A stretch of 64,000 nt of DNA, from the IMG/VR virus record IMGVR_UViG_3300024243_000006, positions 62,001 through 126,000 of that record. One strand, written 5' to 3'. The notes beneath the pieces are model-generated. The model saw only the letters and a program-made list of their open reading frames with translations, was not told the origin of the DNA and ran no database searches. This document shows, piece after piece, positions 48,670 to 60,800 of the stretch. A program made the position numbers and the translations under genes. The DNA comes from a virus. Numbering within the stretch: the stretch's first letter is position 1; every line of letters begins with the position of its first letter.

Positions 48670-50749
48670 AAACTTCTTCTCCCATAAGGAGAGCGAGATT
48701 GACTTTACACAGTTCAATTCTGCACTTCTTATTGGTAACGTAGAGGGAGATTACGACGTATCGAATGGTTGCGGTAAAAGCGCCATCTTCGAAGGGTTGC
48801 TGTGGTGCCTTTTTAATAAGTCAAGAGCCGCAGCTATGAATGATATAATCATGTGGGGAGAGAATGAGTGCATGGTCACTATGACATTCTCTCATGATCT
48901 GGAGACTTACAGGATTCGTAGACTTAGAAGCCGAGTGTCATCGACATCCACTGTTGCTTTCGACATTCAAGATGAATGTGGCGAATGGATGGATATATCT
49001 CGTTCTACTTCTAAGCTCACGAATGAAGAGATTATGAAGAGAATTAAATTCGACTATAAAACCTTCATCAACTCGGCCTATTTTAGACAGAATGATATCT
49101 CGGAATTTGCAGAGTCTGACCCAGGAAGGAGAAAGGAAATCCTTAAGTCGATTATCGACATTTCAAAATGGGACGAATATGAGGTAGAGACTAAGTCAAA
49201 GCTTAGAGTTGCAAAAGGTGAGGCGAAAGTCCTTGAGGCCCTTTGTAAAGATTATGATAAGCTCGTAGAGGACCTTGTTGAGTATGAGGAATTGTATGAA
49301 GAAGCGGCAGTTGCCGCTAAGCAAGATTCTAAGGAACGTTCTGACGTAGAGAAGAAGGTTGATAAATTCGCTAAGGCTTACAGCAAGATGAAAGAGAACC
49401 TTGATACTGACCAATGGGATAAGGTATCTGGAGATATCGATAGGCTTAAAAGGAAGCTTGCAGATAAAAATATTAAGGCAAAGGATCTCGCAAGAAAGGT
49501 TGCGAAGTTCGAACAGGAAGTTGCAGGTCTTGAAAGAAGAGAGTCTGATATTCAGCGGCAGGCTGACTCCATCATCCTTGTCGATAATGCAGAGAAGCTT
49601 CTTGAGGAGCTTAGAAAAGAAGTAACGACTCATAAAGCTGAGTCGTCATCTGCAAGGGATAGGCTTTCTGATCTTAAAAATACTCATATCCTTGATGGAG
49701 AATGTCACGTTTGTGGCAGCGTCGTGGACGCAGACGTACACGCACGCCTTGTAAGTGAGCATGAAGATGCGGTCACGTTATATAGGCGCAAAAAGGTTTT
49801 TGCAGACAATAAGCTGAGGGAGTTAACAGTCCGTTCAGAAACTTATGAAAAGTCCCTTCGTGACAAAAGAAAGAAGGACTCTCTGCTCAACACTATCAAG
49901 AACGTATTGATGCAGGGAAAGATTGCTAAAGAGCACCTTATTGCAATTTCCGAACAGCACGAAGAGGCTGTCGGCTCCGTTGAAAAAAATCGTGAATCAA
50001 TTGTAACCAACGAACGCATCCTGGCATCGTTAAGGAGCGACGACTTCAACAACCTGCGCAAGCAGATTGAGGAGCTAAGGATTCGCAAAACGGCCCTGGA
50101 TGCCTCTCTTGCTAAGGTTAACATGAGCGTTGGCATTTATCAGGAAAAGGTAGCTACCTGCAAGGTTAAGATTAAAGAGATGGAAGAGTCAAAGGTTGAG
50201 CTTTCGATCAAAAGAGATAGAATTGATGTTTTGACCAAACTCTATAAAATCTTTGGCAAAAACGGAATCCAGACCATCCTTCTGAATGCCGTTATTCGAG
50301 ACCTTGAGAACACCTGTAATAAGATTCTGAACTCGATATGTACAGATCATTTTGAAATCATCATTGAAACTCAGAGAGTTGGTTCTGATGGAGTTACTAT
50401 GGTTGATACTTTAGATCTCAGAGTGAAAAAGGATGGCGTGGTCCAGCACTTCAAGTCGCTGAGCGGGGGTGAAAAATTTCGCGTATCCCTCGCCATCCGT
50501 ATCGCATTAAGCGAAATATCGTCGAGACATGGAGGCTCTGCATTAGAATTTCTCCTTCTTGATGAGATTAATTCACCGCTTGACAGGCATGGTATCGAGA
50601 CACTATTCATCAATGTCATTAAGTCATTGGAGGATCGTTACAAAATCATGGTAATTACTCATGATGATACACTAAAGGAACGATTTGATAGTATTATCGA
50701 TGTGACAAAATCAAGTGGCGAAAGTACAGTTAATTTTATTACGAGGTAA
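48644..50749 (+). CDS. sbcC: SbcC/Rad50-type ATPase subunit (gp46-like)
   Basis: A 701-residue protein. The N-terminal ATP loop reads NGCGKS within a slightly altered Walker A. A long coiled coil carries the zinc hook CHVCG. The C-terminal half has LSGGEKFRVSLAIRIAL and LLLDEINSPLD. It partners SbcD, whose gene it overlaps by 26 bases. Together they process DNA ends during replication and repair. Confidence 0.93.
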   Translation: MTPLFLKLENFFSHKESEIDFTQFNSALLIGNVEGDYDVSNGCGKSAIFEGLLWCLFNKSRAAAMNDIIMWGENECMVTMTFSHDLETYRIRRLRSRVSSTSTVAFDIQDECGEWMDISRSTSKLTNEEIMKRIKFDYKTFINSAYFRQNDISEFAESDPGRRKEILKSIIDISKWDEYEVETKSKLRVAKGEAKVLEALCKDYDKLVEDLVEYEELYEEAAVAAKQDSKERSDVEKKVDKFAKAYSKMKENLDTDQWDKVSGDIDRLKRKLADKNIKAKDLARKVAKFEQEVAGLERRESDIQRQADSIILVDNAEKLLEELRKEVTTHKAESSSARDRLSDLKNTHILDGECHVCGSVVDADVHARLVSEHEDAVTLYRRKKVFADNKLRELTVRSETYEKSLRDKRKKDSLLNTIKNVLMQGKIAKEHLIAISEQHEEAVGSVEKNRESIVTNERILASLRSDDFNNLRKQIEELRIRKTALDASLAKVNMSVGIYQEKVATCKVKIKEMEESKVELSIKRDRIDVLTKLYKIFGKNGIQTILLNAVIRDLENTCNKILNSICTDHFEIIIETQRVGSDGVTMVDTLDLRVKKDGVVQHFKSLSGGEKFRVSLAIRIALSEISSRHGGSALEFLLLDEINSPLDRHGIETLFINVIKSLEDRYKIMVITHDDTLKERFDSIIDVTKSSGESTVNFITR

Positions 50750-50751
50750 TT

Positions 50752-50970
50752 ATGACAGTAAAAGAACTAATAGAAGAGTTGAAAGGGTTGGAGCAAGATA
50801 AGGTGCTTCTTGTTTCTGAAGAGAATCAGACGGGATATGTCAGAATGGATATTGATTCGACACTTATGAACTTCAGAAAAGAAGAAACGTCTTGGGGTGG
50901 CGAATATTTCGCAGAAGATGAAGATGGTGAGTTTGAAGCTTATTTTCTCTATATCAGAGATTTCATCTAA
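50752..50970 (+). CDS. Hypothetical acidic protein
   Basis: A 72-residue acidic protein two bases after SbcC, starting MTVKELIEELKGLEQDK, a helix seen at the start of many small phage proteins. No further assignment. Confidence 0.55.
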   Translation: MTVKELIEELKGLEQDKVLLVSEENQTGYVRMDIDSTLMNFRKEETSWGGEYFAEDEDGEFEAYFLYIRDFI

Positions 50971-51013
50971 ATCTACTAATAAAAGTCGTTTCCTAGTTGA
51001 GGATCAATAAAAA

Positions 51014-51898
51014 ATGACTTTACTTCTTACAATGACAGAGAGTGATAGCTCAATTATATCTGGTGTACCAGAGTACGTTGAGTTTGAGACCAATGAACCG
51101 GCCACTGTTTTCTATACAGTGGACGGGACCGGACCAGATGCTGCGGATTTAATCGCGGTTGGCAAGGTATATCTTCCGACTCATGGTCAAGCATTCACTT
51201 TAAGTGCTGTGGCTATTTCTGGTTCAGAGGAATCTGATATCCTTGAGGAGGATTACTCAACGGATTCTTCGGCTTTGGCGAGGACGAGGAATGTAAGTGG
51301 TGAAGGTATCGTTATTCTTCCGGCAGGAGAGTATGACAATTTTGTTGATCACCTCTCTGAGGACACTAATGGTCAGGAGTCTCAAAGAACCACTATAGAG
51401 TTTTTAGATCTTATGATCATAACAAGCACTACCAATAGTCTTGGAGAGCCATTAGCCAGCGGTAGTTTGAGTACTGAAACGACTCATGATTTCATCAACA
51501 TTCCAGATAGGAGTGGTGGCACGGAGATACCTGATATCTCTTCGGTTCATGACAGCGATTTTTTCCCTAATGCAAAGGTGATAGTTATCGATGGTTCGAC
51601 TGAGGCTCTTTTAGATTCTCAAGCTGTTAGAATCATTAATAGGCCACACGGTACGATTGACCCATCGAGTAGTTTTTACAACGATCACATCATTGAGCGT
51701 CCATTGGTTTCTGGCAATTTTGTTAGAGCGATGTACAATCCGAAAACAGGGAAAGCGGTTTTTTATTATAGAGAGAGTCGAGACAATAGGTGGATTAAAT
51801 CTGTTCAATCGGTTCAGCCAAAATGTATAAAAGCCGAGTCCAAACCGGGATTTGTTTTCAAGTGGATTGAGAGCAGATCGATGTCCAAGATTTATTGA
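51014..51898 (+). CDS. Probable structural protein with Ig-like start
   Basis: A 294-residue protein. VEFETNEPATVFYTVDGTGPD near the N-terminus is typical of chitobiase/Fn3-like beta domains found in phage fibres and neck proteins. The rest is Ser/Thr-rich with a compact C-terminal part. It lies among replication genes, an unusual place for a virion gene. ATG start with a weak upstream site. Confidence 0.55.
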   Translation: MTLLLTMTESDSSIISGVPEYVEFETNEPATVFYTVDGTGPDAADLIAVGKVYLPTHGQAFTLSAVAISGSEESDILEEDYSTDSSALARTRNVSGEGIVILPAGEYDNFVDHLSEDTNGQESQRTTIEFLDLMIITSTTNSLGEPLASGSLSTETTHDFINIPDRSGGTEIPDISSVHDSDFFPNAKVIVIDGSTEALLDSQAVRIINRPHGTIDPSSSFYNDHIIERPLVSGNFVRAMYNPKTGKAVFYYRESRDNRWIKSVQSVQPKCIKAESKPGFVFKWIESRSMSKIY

Positions 51899-51906
51899 GG
51901 AAAAAC

Positions 51907-52683
51907 ATGTTAAAGTTATCAGCATCATCAATTGGGTGTTTTCAAAAATGCCCAAAGCAGTATCACTATAGATACATCGTTAAGCCAGACATTGAGGCAA
52001 AGGACTGGTCTTTCCTTGAGTTTGGTAAATGCGCTCACGAAGCGTTAGAAAATTTCCATAAGTATTTAATGGACAACGTTGTGGAACCTGAGAAGTACAA
52101 GTATCTCATGAGAGACTCTTTGAAGGCCGCAGTTAAGAATTACAATGCGCAGATTCTTAAGCCAGATTTTCCCGAACTTAAGCAAGTGCTTCAGAATTAC
52201 CTGGACATGATTAAGAGAGAGGGGCTGCCACCTGTAGTTGATGTGGAGCGAAGTTTCAAATTTAAGCTCGACGGCAACCTATTAAGAGGATTCATCGATA
52301 GGACCGATGTGATCGAGCCGGGCTACTACCATGTAGTTGACTATAAAACAAACAAAAACCCGAAATACCTAAAGCCTTTTCAGTTACTCTTATATGGCTT
52401 GGCATTGAAGGAACTCTACCCAGATGTAGAACGGATAAGAGGTTCGTATTGCTTACTCAAGCACAACTCAAGATTGAAAACCTGGGAGTTCTCAGAGCGA
52501 GATCTTCAGAAGACTCGGGAGACGATTGCCAAAGTCGGAACCGATATCACTCTTGGGGAGAATTGGGAAAAGAAACCAACCATCCTCTGCAACTGGTGCG
52601 ATTACCAATCAATTTGCCAAGGCCCATCCTTAGAGTTAGACACAGCAGGCCAAAATTGGGTAGGGGACAACATTTTCAAGTAG
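51907..52683 (+). CDS. RecB/Cas4-like PD-(D/E)XK nuclease
   Basis: A 258-residue protein starting LSASSIGCFQKCPKQYHYRYI (here as LSASS and CFQKCPKQY), with FIDRTDVI and VVDYKTNK as nuclease core and CNWCDYQSIC at the C-terminus. The Cys residues at both ends are set for an iron-sulfur cluster, as in AddB and Cas4. It may resect DNA ends or replace an exonuclease. ATG at 51907 follows TGAGGA. Confidence 0.85.
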   Translation: MLKLSASSIGCFQKCPKQYHYRYIVKPDIEAKDWSFLEFGKCAHEALENFHKYLMDNVVEPEKYKYLMRDSLKAAVKNYNAQILKPDFPELKQVLQNYLDMIKREGLPPVVDVERSFKFKLDGNLLRGFIDRTDVIEPGYYHVVDYKTNKNPKYLKPFQLLLYGLALKELYPDVERIRGSYCLLKHNSRLKTWEFSERDLQKTRETIAKVGTDITLGENWEKKPTILCNWCDYQSICQGPSLELDTAGQNWVGDNIFK

Positions 52684-52691
52684 GAGAATAA

Positions 52692-53459
52692 ATGGACGAG
52701 TTAACAGAAGAATTGAACGAAGAGCTGAATAAGATTGAGAACGAAATAGAGGTTGCTAAAGAAGGGAAGAAAGCTTCTTTCGAGGGCATAGTTAGAGTAT
52801 ATGACGAGACGTTCTATGTGAACACCGAAACCGGTGTTGGTTTGGATAGCGTGCTAAAGAAGATTGAGCCGCTCTTGAATAAGATGTCTTCCAAGACATA
52901 TATTGCTGGATATACCTTTGAGGATATCAAACAAGAATTAACCATTATGGCGATCCAGGGGGTCTGTTCTTACAACCCTGCACGAGGAACAAAGCTTAGT
53001 TCATTCCTTCAGACTCATCTTAAGAATAAGCTTATCTCTAAGTTAAGAAGCGTTAATAAAATGTCCAATGATTCTTTTGCGCTATATGAGAAGAAGGGTT
53101 CTAATGTTGGTGGCGGTAAGATCAGAAAGGTAAGGGAAGAGATTCTGTTTAGTGCCTGTACCCCAGATAGTGTTGTAGACCCATCTATGATGTTCGAGAA
53201 TACTGTCGCAGAGGAAGAGGGACTGTACGGAAAGACTGGACCATCGTTTGCTGATAAGGATTTTCAGCTTGCGCTTGAAAGTCTTGAGGGTGAAATTGAT
53301 GAAGACACTATCACTATCATGAAGCTCATCTATTACGAAGATTACCCAATTAAAAAGGCAGCAGCAGTTGTAGGATTGACGGGATGGGCCGCAAGTATGC
53401 GACTCAAGAAGCTTACTGAGAACGAGTGCTTCATGGATGCCTTCGGAGATATGGTATAA
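52692..53459 (+). CDS. Phage sigma-70-family sigma factor
   Basis: A 255-residue protein. The region around 76-120 (FEDIKQELTIMAIQGV, FLQTHLKNKLISKLR) matches sigma region 2. The C-terminal DTITIMKLIYYEDYPIKKAA, AVVGLTGWAASMRLKKL matches region 4 with its helix-turn-helix. Regions 1.1 and 3 are not evident, as in T4 gp55-like late sigma factors. It is the best candidate to read the six recurrent promoter-like motifs of the window. ATG start after GGAGAATAA. Confidence 0.83.
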   Translation: MDELTEELNEELNKIENEIEVAKEGKKASFEGIVRVYDETFYVNTETGVGLDSVLKKIEPLLNKMSSKTYIAGYTFEDIKQELTIMAIQGVCSYNPARGTKLSSFLQTHLKNKLISKLRSVNKMSNDSFALYEKKGSNVGGGKIRKVREEILFSACTPDSVVDPSMMFENTVAEEEGLYGKTGPSFADKDFQLALESLEGEIDEDTITIMKLIYYEDYPIKKAAAVVGLTGWAASMRLKKLTENECFMDAFGDMV

Positions 53460-53465
53460 AAGTGA

Positions 53466-54860
53466 ATGGCCGTAGTAACAGACAACGACATCTTGAGGTA
53501 CATAGATACTGAAAAAGATCTTTCCAGGTTCAATATAAAGACCCTAGAAAGGCTTAAGGATATCTCAGCCTCCAAGAGACGAATTCTCGAAATAGAAAGA
53601 GAGTTCGTTTCTCTTCCATTGGATCAATGGGAGTTTGAGGATGTCGCGGATGTTGCTGCGGCCATTTCTATTTATAGGTCTTCTCGTAGCCTTTTCTATA
53701 AAACCTATGGAGTGAAGAAGCCAAAAAGCCTTACCAAGAAAGAATTGGCAGAAAGGTTGAATATTAAAATTGACTTCATTCAAGATGCTGCCAACGAGTT
53801 CACAGGTAGAAAGGTTGAAGAGATTAATCTTGTTCAGGATGAGGAGCTTTTTTATGAACTCGGCAAGCACATGGCGCGACGGGGGAGAAAAAGGTTACAA
53901 ACCGTTGTGAAGGAACTTGAGCCGCTTTCATTAGATGAGCTTAATAAGCTGGAACCAATAATGATCTCTAAAGATAGAGCAAGAAGACAAGCGACCCTAT
54001 ACTCCCTTGGTCTATACTTCAGAGAAGAACTGTCCAAAATTAAAATTGAAGCTTCGTTAACGAAGGAAAGTCTTATGTCGTGGATTGATAGATTGGATTC
54101 TATAATGGATAATGTTCCTGCCAACCTTTTCAAAAACTATAACGTTTCTCTTGAAATGCTTCCGTCAGAATTTGATTCCGGAATGGGTCAGAATAGTTAT
54201 TTTCGAAAGACTCATCGTCTAAGGAACATTTTAGATTTTGATAATATGGTAAGAGACCTGTCGGATGCTCCTTCCTTATTTAACAATGGCGATTTCGACT
54301 TCGCAGAGCCTATGGTGGGCAGGCTCACTCCGGACGAGAAGAAGGTTATAGGTGCGGGCTTTTCAAAAGAGAAAAGAAGGAAATCAAAAACTAAAACCTT
54401 CGGAGTTATGCTGCCTATTCCGAGATTAGGAAATGAGAAAATGAGCCTCATGCACGCACACATACGCGCGTGTGGACAAAATATAACCCCTCTTTTTGAT
54501 GAATGTATTTCAAACATCAGGGTTTCGTATGAAGATGAGCAAGTCTATTTTAAAGCTTTAATGATGAAACCTTTATGGACAGTCTTGGATTCTTCTTCTA
54601 ATAACGTAAGATATGGTATGGTACTGTCCAGACTTATCGGTTATGAGTTTCGGCATGTTGAAGAGTTTGATAAGGTAAAGGTCATCGATTTGGTTAATGA
54701 ATGCAGAAGCGATTTTATGTCTCTTGACTTAGGCAGTGTAGCTTTTGTTCCAAAGACCAGATCCGAAGAAGATGCTTTTCATAAAATCAAACCATGGATC
54801 AATGAGATAGCCTCCCAGCTCAGGGATGACTATTACACTACTACTAATGATAGTTGTTAG
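53466..54860 (+). CDS. Hypothetical helical protein
   Basis: A 464-residue, charged, mainly helical protein starting six bases after the sigma factor stop. No recognised motif. The position between a sigma factor and a giant protein could mean a transcription or virion role, but neither can be shown. Confidence 0.55.
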   Translation: MAVVTDNDILRYIDTEKDLSRFNIKTLERLKDISASKRRILEIEREFVSLPLDQWEFEDVADVAAAISIYRSSRSLFYKTYGVKKPKSLTKKELAERLNIKIDFIQDAANEFTGRKVEEINLVQDEELFYELGKHMARRGRKRLQTVVKELEPLSLDELNKLEPIMISKDRARRQATLYSLGLYFREELSKIKIEASLTKESLMSWIDRLDSIMDNVPANLFKNYNVSLEMLPSEFDSGMGQNSYFRKTHRLRNILDFDNMVRDLSDAPSLFNNGDFDFAEPMVGRLTPDEKKVIGAGFSKEKRRKSKTKTFGVMLPIPRLGNEKMSLMHAHIRACGQNITPLFDECISNIRVSYEDEQVYFKALMMKPLWTVLDSSSNNVRYGMVLSRLIGYEFRHVEEFDKVKVIDLVNECRSDFMSLDLGSVAFVPKTRSEEDAFHKIKPWINEIASQLRDDYYTTTNDSC

Positions 54861-54896
54861 ATTGAATATTTTTATTCTGACATAAGGCGAATTAAT

Positions 54897-57800
54897 ATGC
54901 ACAAAATTGCTAATGAAGTTACTTTTGCAAATCAGCAAATGGTTGAAAGAATCTTTTCTCGCATGAGAGACGGAGAGTACGCAGATACGGTAGCTACTCT
55001 TTCAGCCATTCATGACCTAATGTCGCAGCAAGCAGACCTTAGCGTCATTGATGCGACCAAGGAAGTTATTGGAGACAATAACTTCGTTCAGGGATTTGCA
55101 CGATACATTACACATTATATTGGAGAAGGACAGTTCAGGGGAGTACCTTTTGAAAGTCTGTCAGAATCTCTATATGCATTCAGAGCACCTGCGGCTATCC
55201 CTGAAGGGGAACAGGTTCCGGAGGCGGCGACTACAGAGCCGGCAGAAGAAGAAGGCTTAAGCAAGCCTGACTTTGCAGAAGACCTTGAGAGAATCAAGAC
55301 GCAAAAATACCCTGAAGCTGAGAGGGAAAGGGTTATGATGTCCTTTAAGAACCTCGGCCTTCATTTAAAGAAGCTTCACGAAGCTACAGAAGAAGGTGAT
55401 GTTGAGCTTTATGCTGAGCAAATCAGGGGAACTATTGAGTTCTTAGATTCTTTAGTTAAGTATGCCCCTCTTGACAAGAAGGATGAATCGGATCCGGATA
55501 GCAAGAAGAAAGGGCCTAGCAAAAAAAGGGGATCAAAAGTTGTTAAAGCTGGAGAGACGAATCTTTCAGAAGAAGATGTCGCAAACAGAATGGACACAAG
55601 GGTTCGTGTACAAGAGATTCCTGCAACGTTGAGCATGGAGACTTTGGGGTCTCATGCAATTGTAAGGGGAATCGAAATTGTTTCCGAGACAGGTTTGACC
55701 ACGGAAACCATCCGCCAGACAGAGGAGTCTCTTGTTCAGGTTATGAACAATGCAAAGAAAGCTTTTGTTCATTTTGAACAACTTACTTCTGGAATGATTG
55801 AACGGCATCGACAGACCAGAACAAAAGGTAAGGGCTCAGACAAAGCTGATTCAAAGGTTAGTAATAGCGTACTTATCGATTTTAACAATTTGATTTACGC
55901 AATCAAGGGTGTTGATCTTTTTGTTAAGAAAGCAATTAGGGCAGCAATTATGGATCCAGAGAATTCAATTTCTGGAGTGGAACTTGCTGGACTTAGAGAT
56001 AAATTGCTTGTGCCACAATTTGTTGCGGATAAGGCGTTCTTCAGTGAGACAATTGTGCTTGGATTATCGTACCTTGCAGTTAGAGATGTAGGTCTGCTAT
56101 ACGCCGGTATAAAAACATGGGGAGACTTCGAAGGCGACACATACTCTTCAGTTGTTGAGGACTATGGAAAGGATCTTCATGGCGGACGAAGCTTAGAAGA
56201 TGATACTACTGAATACATTTTTAAACTTATGTGGTCAAAGTTCAGAAGGATGCTCTCTGCGACATCAACAGATCAGGCAGTAAACGATTCAGATCCGATG
56301 AAGAACTTCATTAGTAATGTTTTATTCCAGAAAGGCTTTGTTGCGCAAAACCTTAGAAGAGATCTTCGTTCATCTGAAAGCAGCAAGGTTAACATTGCTA
56401 AATGCCCCACATGTACTCGTCCAATTAAATGGTCCGGCAAACCCCTTAAGGATTTGGATCTAATCCAGTCTAGAGGCGCATACCTTCCTATGTATTCTTT
56501 TGTAGGAAAGCGCTTAAAAGATGATGGCCGAAAAACATCATTTATCATAACTGAGAGACACTTAGAGGAGGGAGGTCCTTATCCTGCTCCGGATTCTTCA
56601 AAAATTGGAAACGCTTCTCAGATGAATGAGACTAAAGCTGATGGCTCTTTGACGAACAAAGCTAAGCTCCTAAAGAGGACTCGTTCTGTCATTGATAGCT
56701 ACGAAGGTTCCAAAACATGGTCAGAAATCCTTGAGTTACTTTATTCCAATGAGCCTGCCGAGCATGAAGAAGGACTTCAGAGAAGAGCCGGAGCATTAGC
56801 TCATCTTGGCGCGGTACGGTTACGGCACAAAAGAAAGGGAGGCGCAGGCGTCCCAGTCATGACGGACATTAGTACGATCATGTATGCTTGCCCATTCCAG
56901 AAGGAAGAGGCAGAAACGGGATTTTCGAAAAGCGACATATTCAGTCCAAAAGATGAGATTACAAAAATTAAAACAGAGCTTCAGTATCCTGACGATCCAG
57001 AGACTCAAGCCGCTGTTGGTGCAATTTTTGACAAAATTGATGAACTTAATCTGTCATTTGCAGAAGCTGTGATGAACGATCCGGATATCGAGGCTCTCAT
57101 TCGTGGAGAACTCGAAGAAGCATTCGATCAGGCTTATGATCTTGCAGGCGTAGTTAGGGGCGAAGATGAAGCAGAAGAAGAGGGAGAGGTTGGTCCTGCA
57201 TTTTCTCCATCTGGCTGTGGCTTGAAGTTGTCGCCTTACGAAGATGATCCGTCAAAGATGACTTATGGTTCCAATTCTAATCCAAATGTGTTACAGTATA
57301 CATGGAACCCTCGTGAATTTGATGAAACACAAGAAGCTGCGGCACAGAAGAGCCTGTCTGGAGGATACAAGTTCTCTAAGACGATCTTTAGGTGTCCGGC
57401 AAGAATCGTTGATCCATCATCCACAGATCTTATAAAATATAAAAACGTTGCAATTCCGAAGTCTGGACCGTCTGGCATTGGGAGTGGAGCCTATGTTCCG
57501 CCTACAAACGCATCAGGATATGCGGCTTATGATGAGATCGAAAATGGGACTTTCTCTTACCTTGTATGTGGCGCCTCAACTTCCCTCTCCGCTTTTGATA
57601 AAACTTCTGGAGGAGAAGGCTCTATCTATACCATTTTAAGAAACCTTCTTAATGTAATTAAGGGTTCCAGCGCAACAGGGGAGAGTGTTACTAACTCCCA
57701 GAAGAATGCAGCAAAAAACATAATCGACTTCCTTATTCTTGAAGGAATTGACTACATGGACCTCATCAAAGCATTAGAGGTTGCAGACGCTCCAGAGCCA

Positions 57801-60800
57801 GAACTTGCTACAACCGCCCGTTTGAAGAAATGCAGAATAAAAAAGATAGAAAAAATGCTCGTTACAGCAGCAAGACAGCTTCCGTCTCAGTTCTCTGAGA
57901 TTGAAGAGCTTGTTCTTGTGTGTCCTCACGGTCATAGGTTTTCACTTAAGCAGTCTGTAGGGTTCAGCGAGACCCACGTTTCTGTAAGAATGTCGGGCGC
58001 CAATAAAGGATATGCTGCGGCCAAAGAACTTTATGCTTTGACCGGAATTGAAAGCCTTGAGGCTGCAAAAAGGATTGGAGTTATTGTTAGAGCTGTTGAC
58101 GAAGAAGAGTTGAAGACTTTTGAGGATATTGGTAGCGAGAATCACAGTGTTGAAGAGTTAGCATTTGTAATCCCTGATGAGTTGGGGAACCCAGTCAGAT
58201 GGAAGTTTTCACCCCGTATTACTGATCTTATCAAGAAGAATGCATTCTCTGAGTACCCTGGTGCTGGACAGGAAGATATTCCTTCATCAATCGAGTATTC
58301 AAAAGTGAAATTTGGTGGGCAATTTTTGGCGGACCTTATCAAGGAGGGGGCTGGTTCAGGGAGTGAGGAAGAAATCGCTGCTGGAAAACAAGCTGCTGCG
58401 GATTATCGCAGAGATGAAGATGCCGGAAGCGAAACTCTTTCCAGAGCAATCGAGGGCATTGACTCTAAGGACCTCGCGAGCAACATTGAGGCTTTGGCAA
58501 GATCCCTTAGGGGCGCTCTTAAGATTGTAATCACTTGGAATAATAGAGCTATTGAGCCTGAGTTTTTCAACAAAGTTGTTGCAAACTCGGATTTCTCAAT
58601 CGAAGGAGTACCCGAAGAAATTCTTAGTATCGATGGATTATTCTACACTGAAGATGACGGTTTGGACTCAGCAGCACTGAGCGCCGTATTAACAGCTTTC
58701 GCCCCAAGGCTCAAGACCTATATCGTAGCGACAAATGCTTTCCAAGGAGAGGACTACGTTGGTTCAGCAACAGCTTTAGCTACAGCGGCATTGGTTGATG
58801 CTGTAGTTCAAGTTGCAAATGATACGGAACACGATATCGAATTCGATCTCGATCTCGACTCTGACAATACAGAATTTGAGTTTGTCTATGCAAAACTTGC
58901 TTCATTCTTTGAAGATTATAGAGCAGATTTTCAGAAGCTAATTCCTTACATCACTCATAGTGATGAAAGATATGTGGCTAAAGCGCAAGAGATTGCCTCT
59001 AAGACACCAGTTCTTTCAATTTTTTACACGATTGCATCTTACCGCACCGAGAAAAAAGGTCAGGAGAGAACAAGACTTCGTGAAGCATACGGAAAGAAAA
59101 TATTCTTGGTCGCATACGCAAGATATCTTGCAAATGCAATCGCAGTTGTTTATAATGAATGCATGGCGCCAGGAAGATGTATTCCAGGGGCATACATCGG
59201 ATATAACATTGGAGTAGATCTGTCTACAACTGACAAAGTATTAGCTTTGACTAGTGGTGATCTCAGAATAATTGAAGATAACCCGAATCTTCGGGGTGCA
59301 AATCACGGGATTGTTCTCAGAAATGTTGTAGCAGCATATAATGGTATTATCGCAAGAATGTCTATTGCAAGAAATATGGCAATTTCTCCAATTGGTTTGG
59401 CCGAAGCTAAGAAAGAACTTCTTAGGCAGTCCGGAACATCTGGTGACCCGTTGGCTCATGCAGTTTTCTCTTCTGCTTTCCCAATGCAAACTGTTGATTT
59501 CGGAATGGAGAACCTTACTTATGGTTCAGGGAATATTCCAAATGCATTCGGCATTAGGGCTGGCAAAGGAAGAGCTTTACCTTCTGAGCTTCATGAGTCA
59601 GAAGAAGAAGGTGTTGAACCGGCAGTATTGCCGCCAGCAATGCTACCGGTAACAAGGAGGGACGGCTCCCCTGTTCTTGACAGAGCGGGGCAGCAGAAAG
59701 TCATTCCAGCATATCTTCATCCAGATTCAGGTTTCGATAGTTCGAAATTCCAGATTGGCATGTGTATGGGTAAGACAGGCAAATCCCTTACTTGGCCTCT
59801 CGATCATGCAAGTGATTTCGTAGGGTTCCCGCTTCCATTCAACAGAGATAAAACTGCCACAGTAACAAGAGCGGCAGATGCTGCCGTTTATGATTTCAGA
59901 TTCGTAATCGATATCGAAGGGGTACCTCAAGATATTTCTTTCCTCTTTAGAAGAGGAAGAATGACAAAGGAGGAAGATGGGGAAAGAAAAAATAAGTATC
60001 TCCCAATTTTGCGAGAACTTTATTCTAAACTTGATACTTTTGAAGATCAAAGAGGTGATGCACTTGAGGATGCTAAGAATAGCGAAGAAGAGGATGCAAT
60101 CAATAATCATTTTGATGACGCTATTAGAGAAACTCAGTCTGCTCTAAAGCAGATTCCTCTATTCATAAAAGCAGGAAAGTCTTATGTGAGAAATAAAGCT
60201 TCCCTCGGTTCTTCTGAGCCAAAATGGATTTCCGAAGCTCATCCGACAGCACTTCTTGTAGCTCCGAATGAGGCTCTCAACCTTATCAAAAATGTTGAGA
60301 GATTCGCTGGCATGCTTTCTGTTGCTCCAAACCAAGAACTATTAGAAAGGTTTGTAATTCAGGTGTATGGACTTGGGGTTGTTAGGGATATTGTTCAAGA
60401 AGCACAGAACAAGTACACAGACGAAATTGCCGAAATTAGGGCTGAAGATATTTTCGACACTCACATCGATGGAAACACTTCCTCTGGGAAAAAGATGCTT
60501 TCGCATATCAATAGTAGCCTTTCAAAGGTTTACTCTGAGCATCTTGGGCAGTACTATGATCTCATTCCTTCTGGCGCAGACGGAACCGGTTCTAACTTGG
60601 TATTGCTCGAAGCGTCTGTACCTTCGTTTAAGGAGAATAGAAGATCCGAATCCGGATTTGAAGTCGTCCCTGATGAAGGATTAGGAACACCACCTTCTAT
60701 TGGCAAACTGGCATCAAGAATGAATAAGAATAATTCAATCTCAGATTTCTTTGGACGTGGCGCTGAAGGTGATGTTGGCATGACTTATTTGCAGAAGGCT

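Noticed and set aside
53852-54133. Minus-strand frames under the 53466 gene
   Set aside because: Shadow frames with no domain and no start signal; the + strand gene has continuous coding character.
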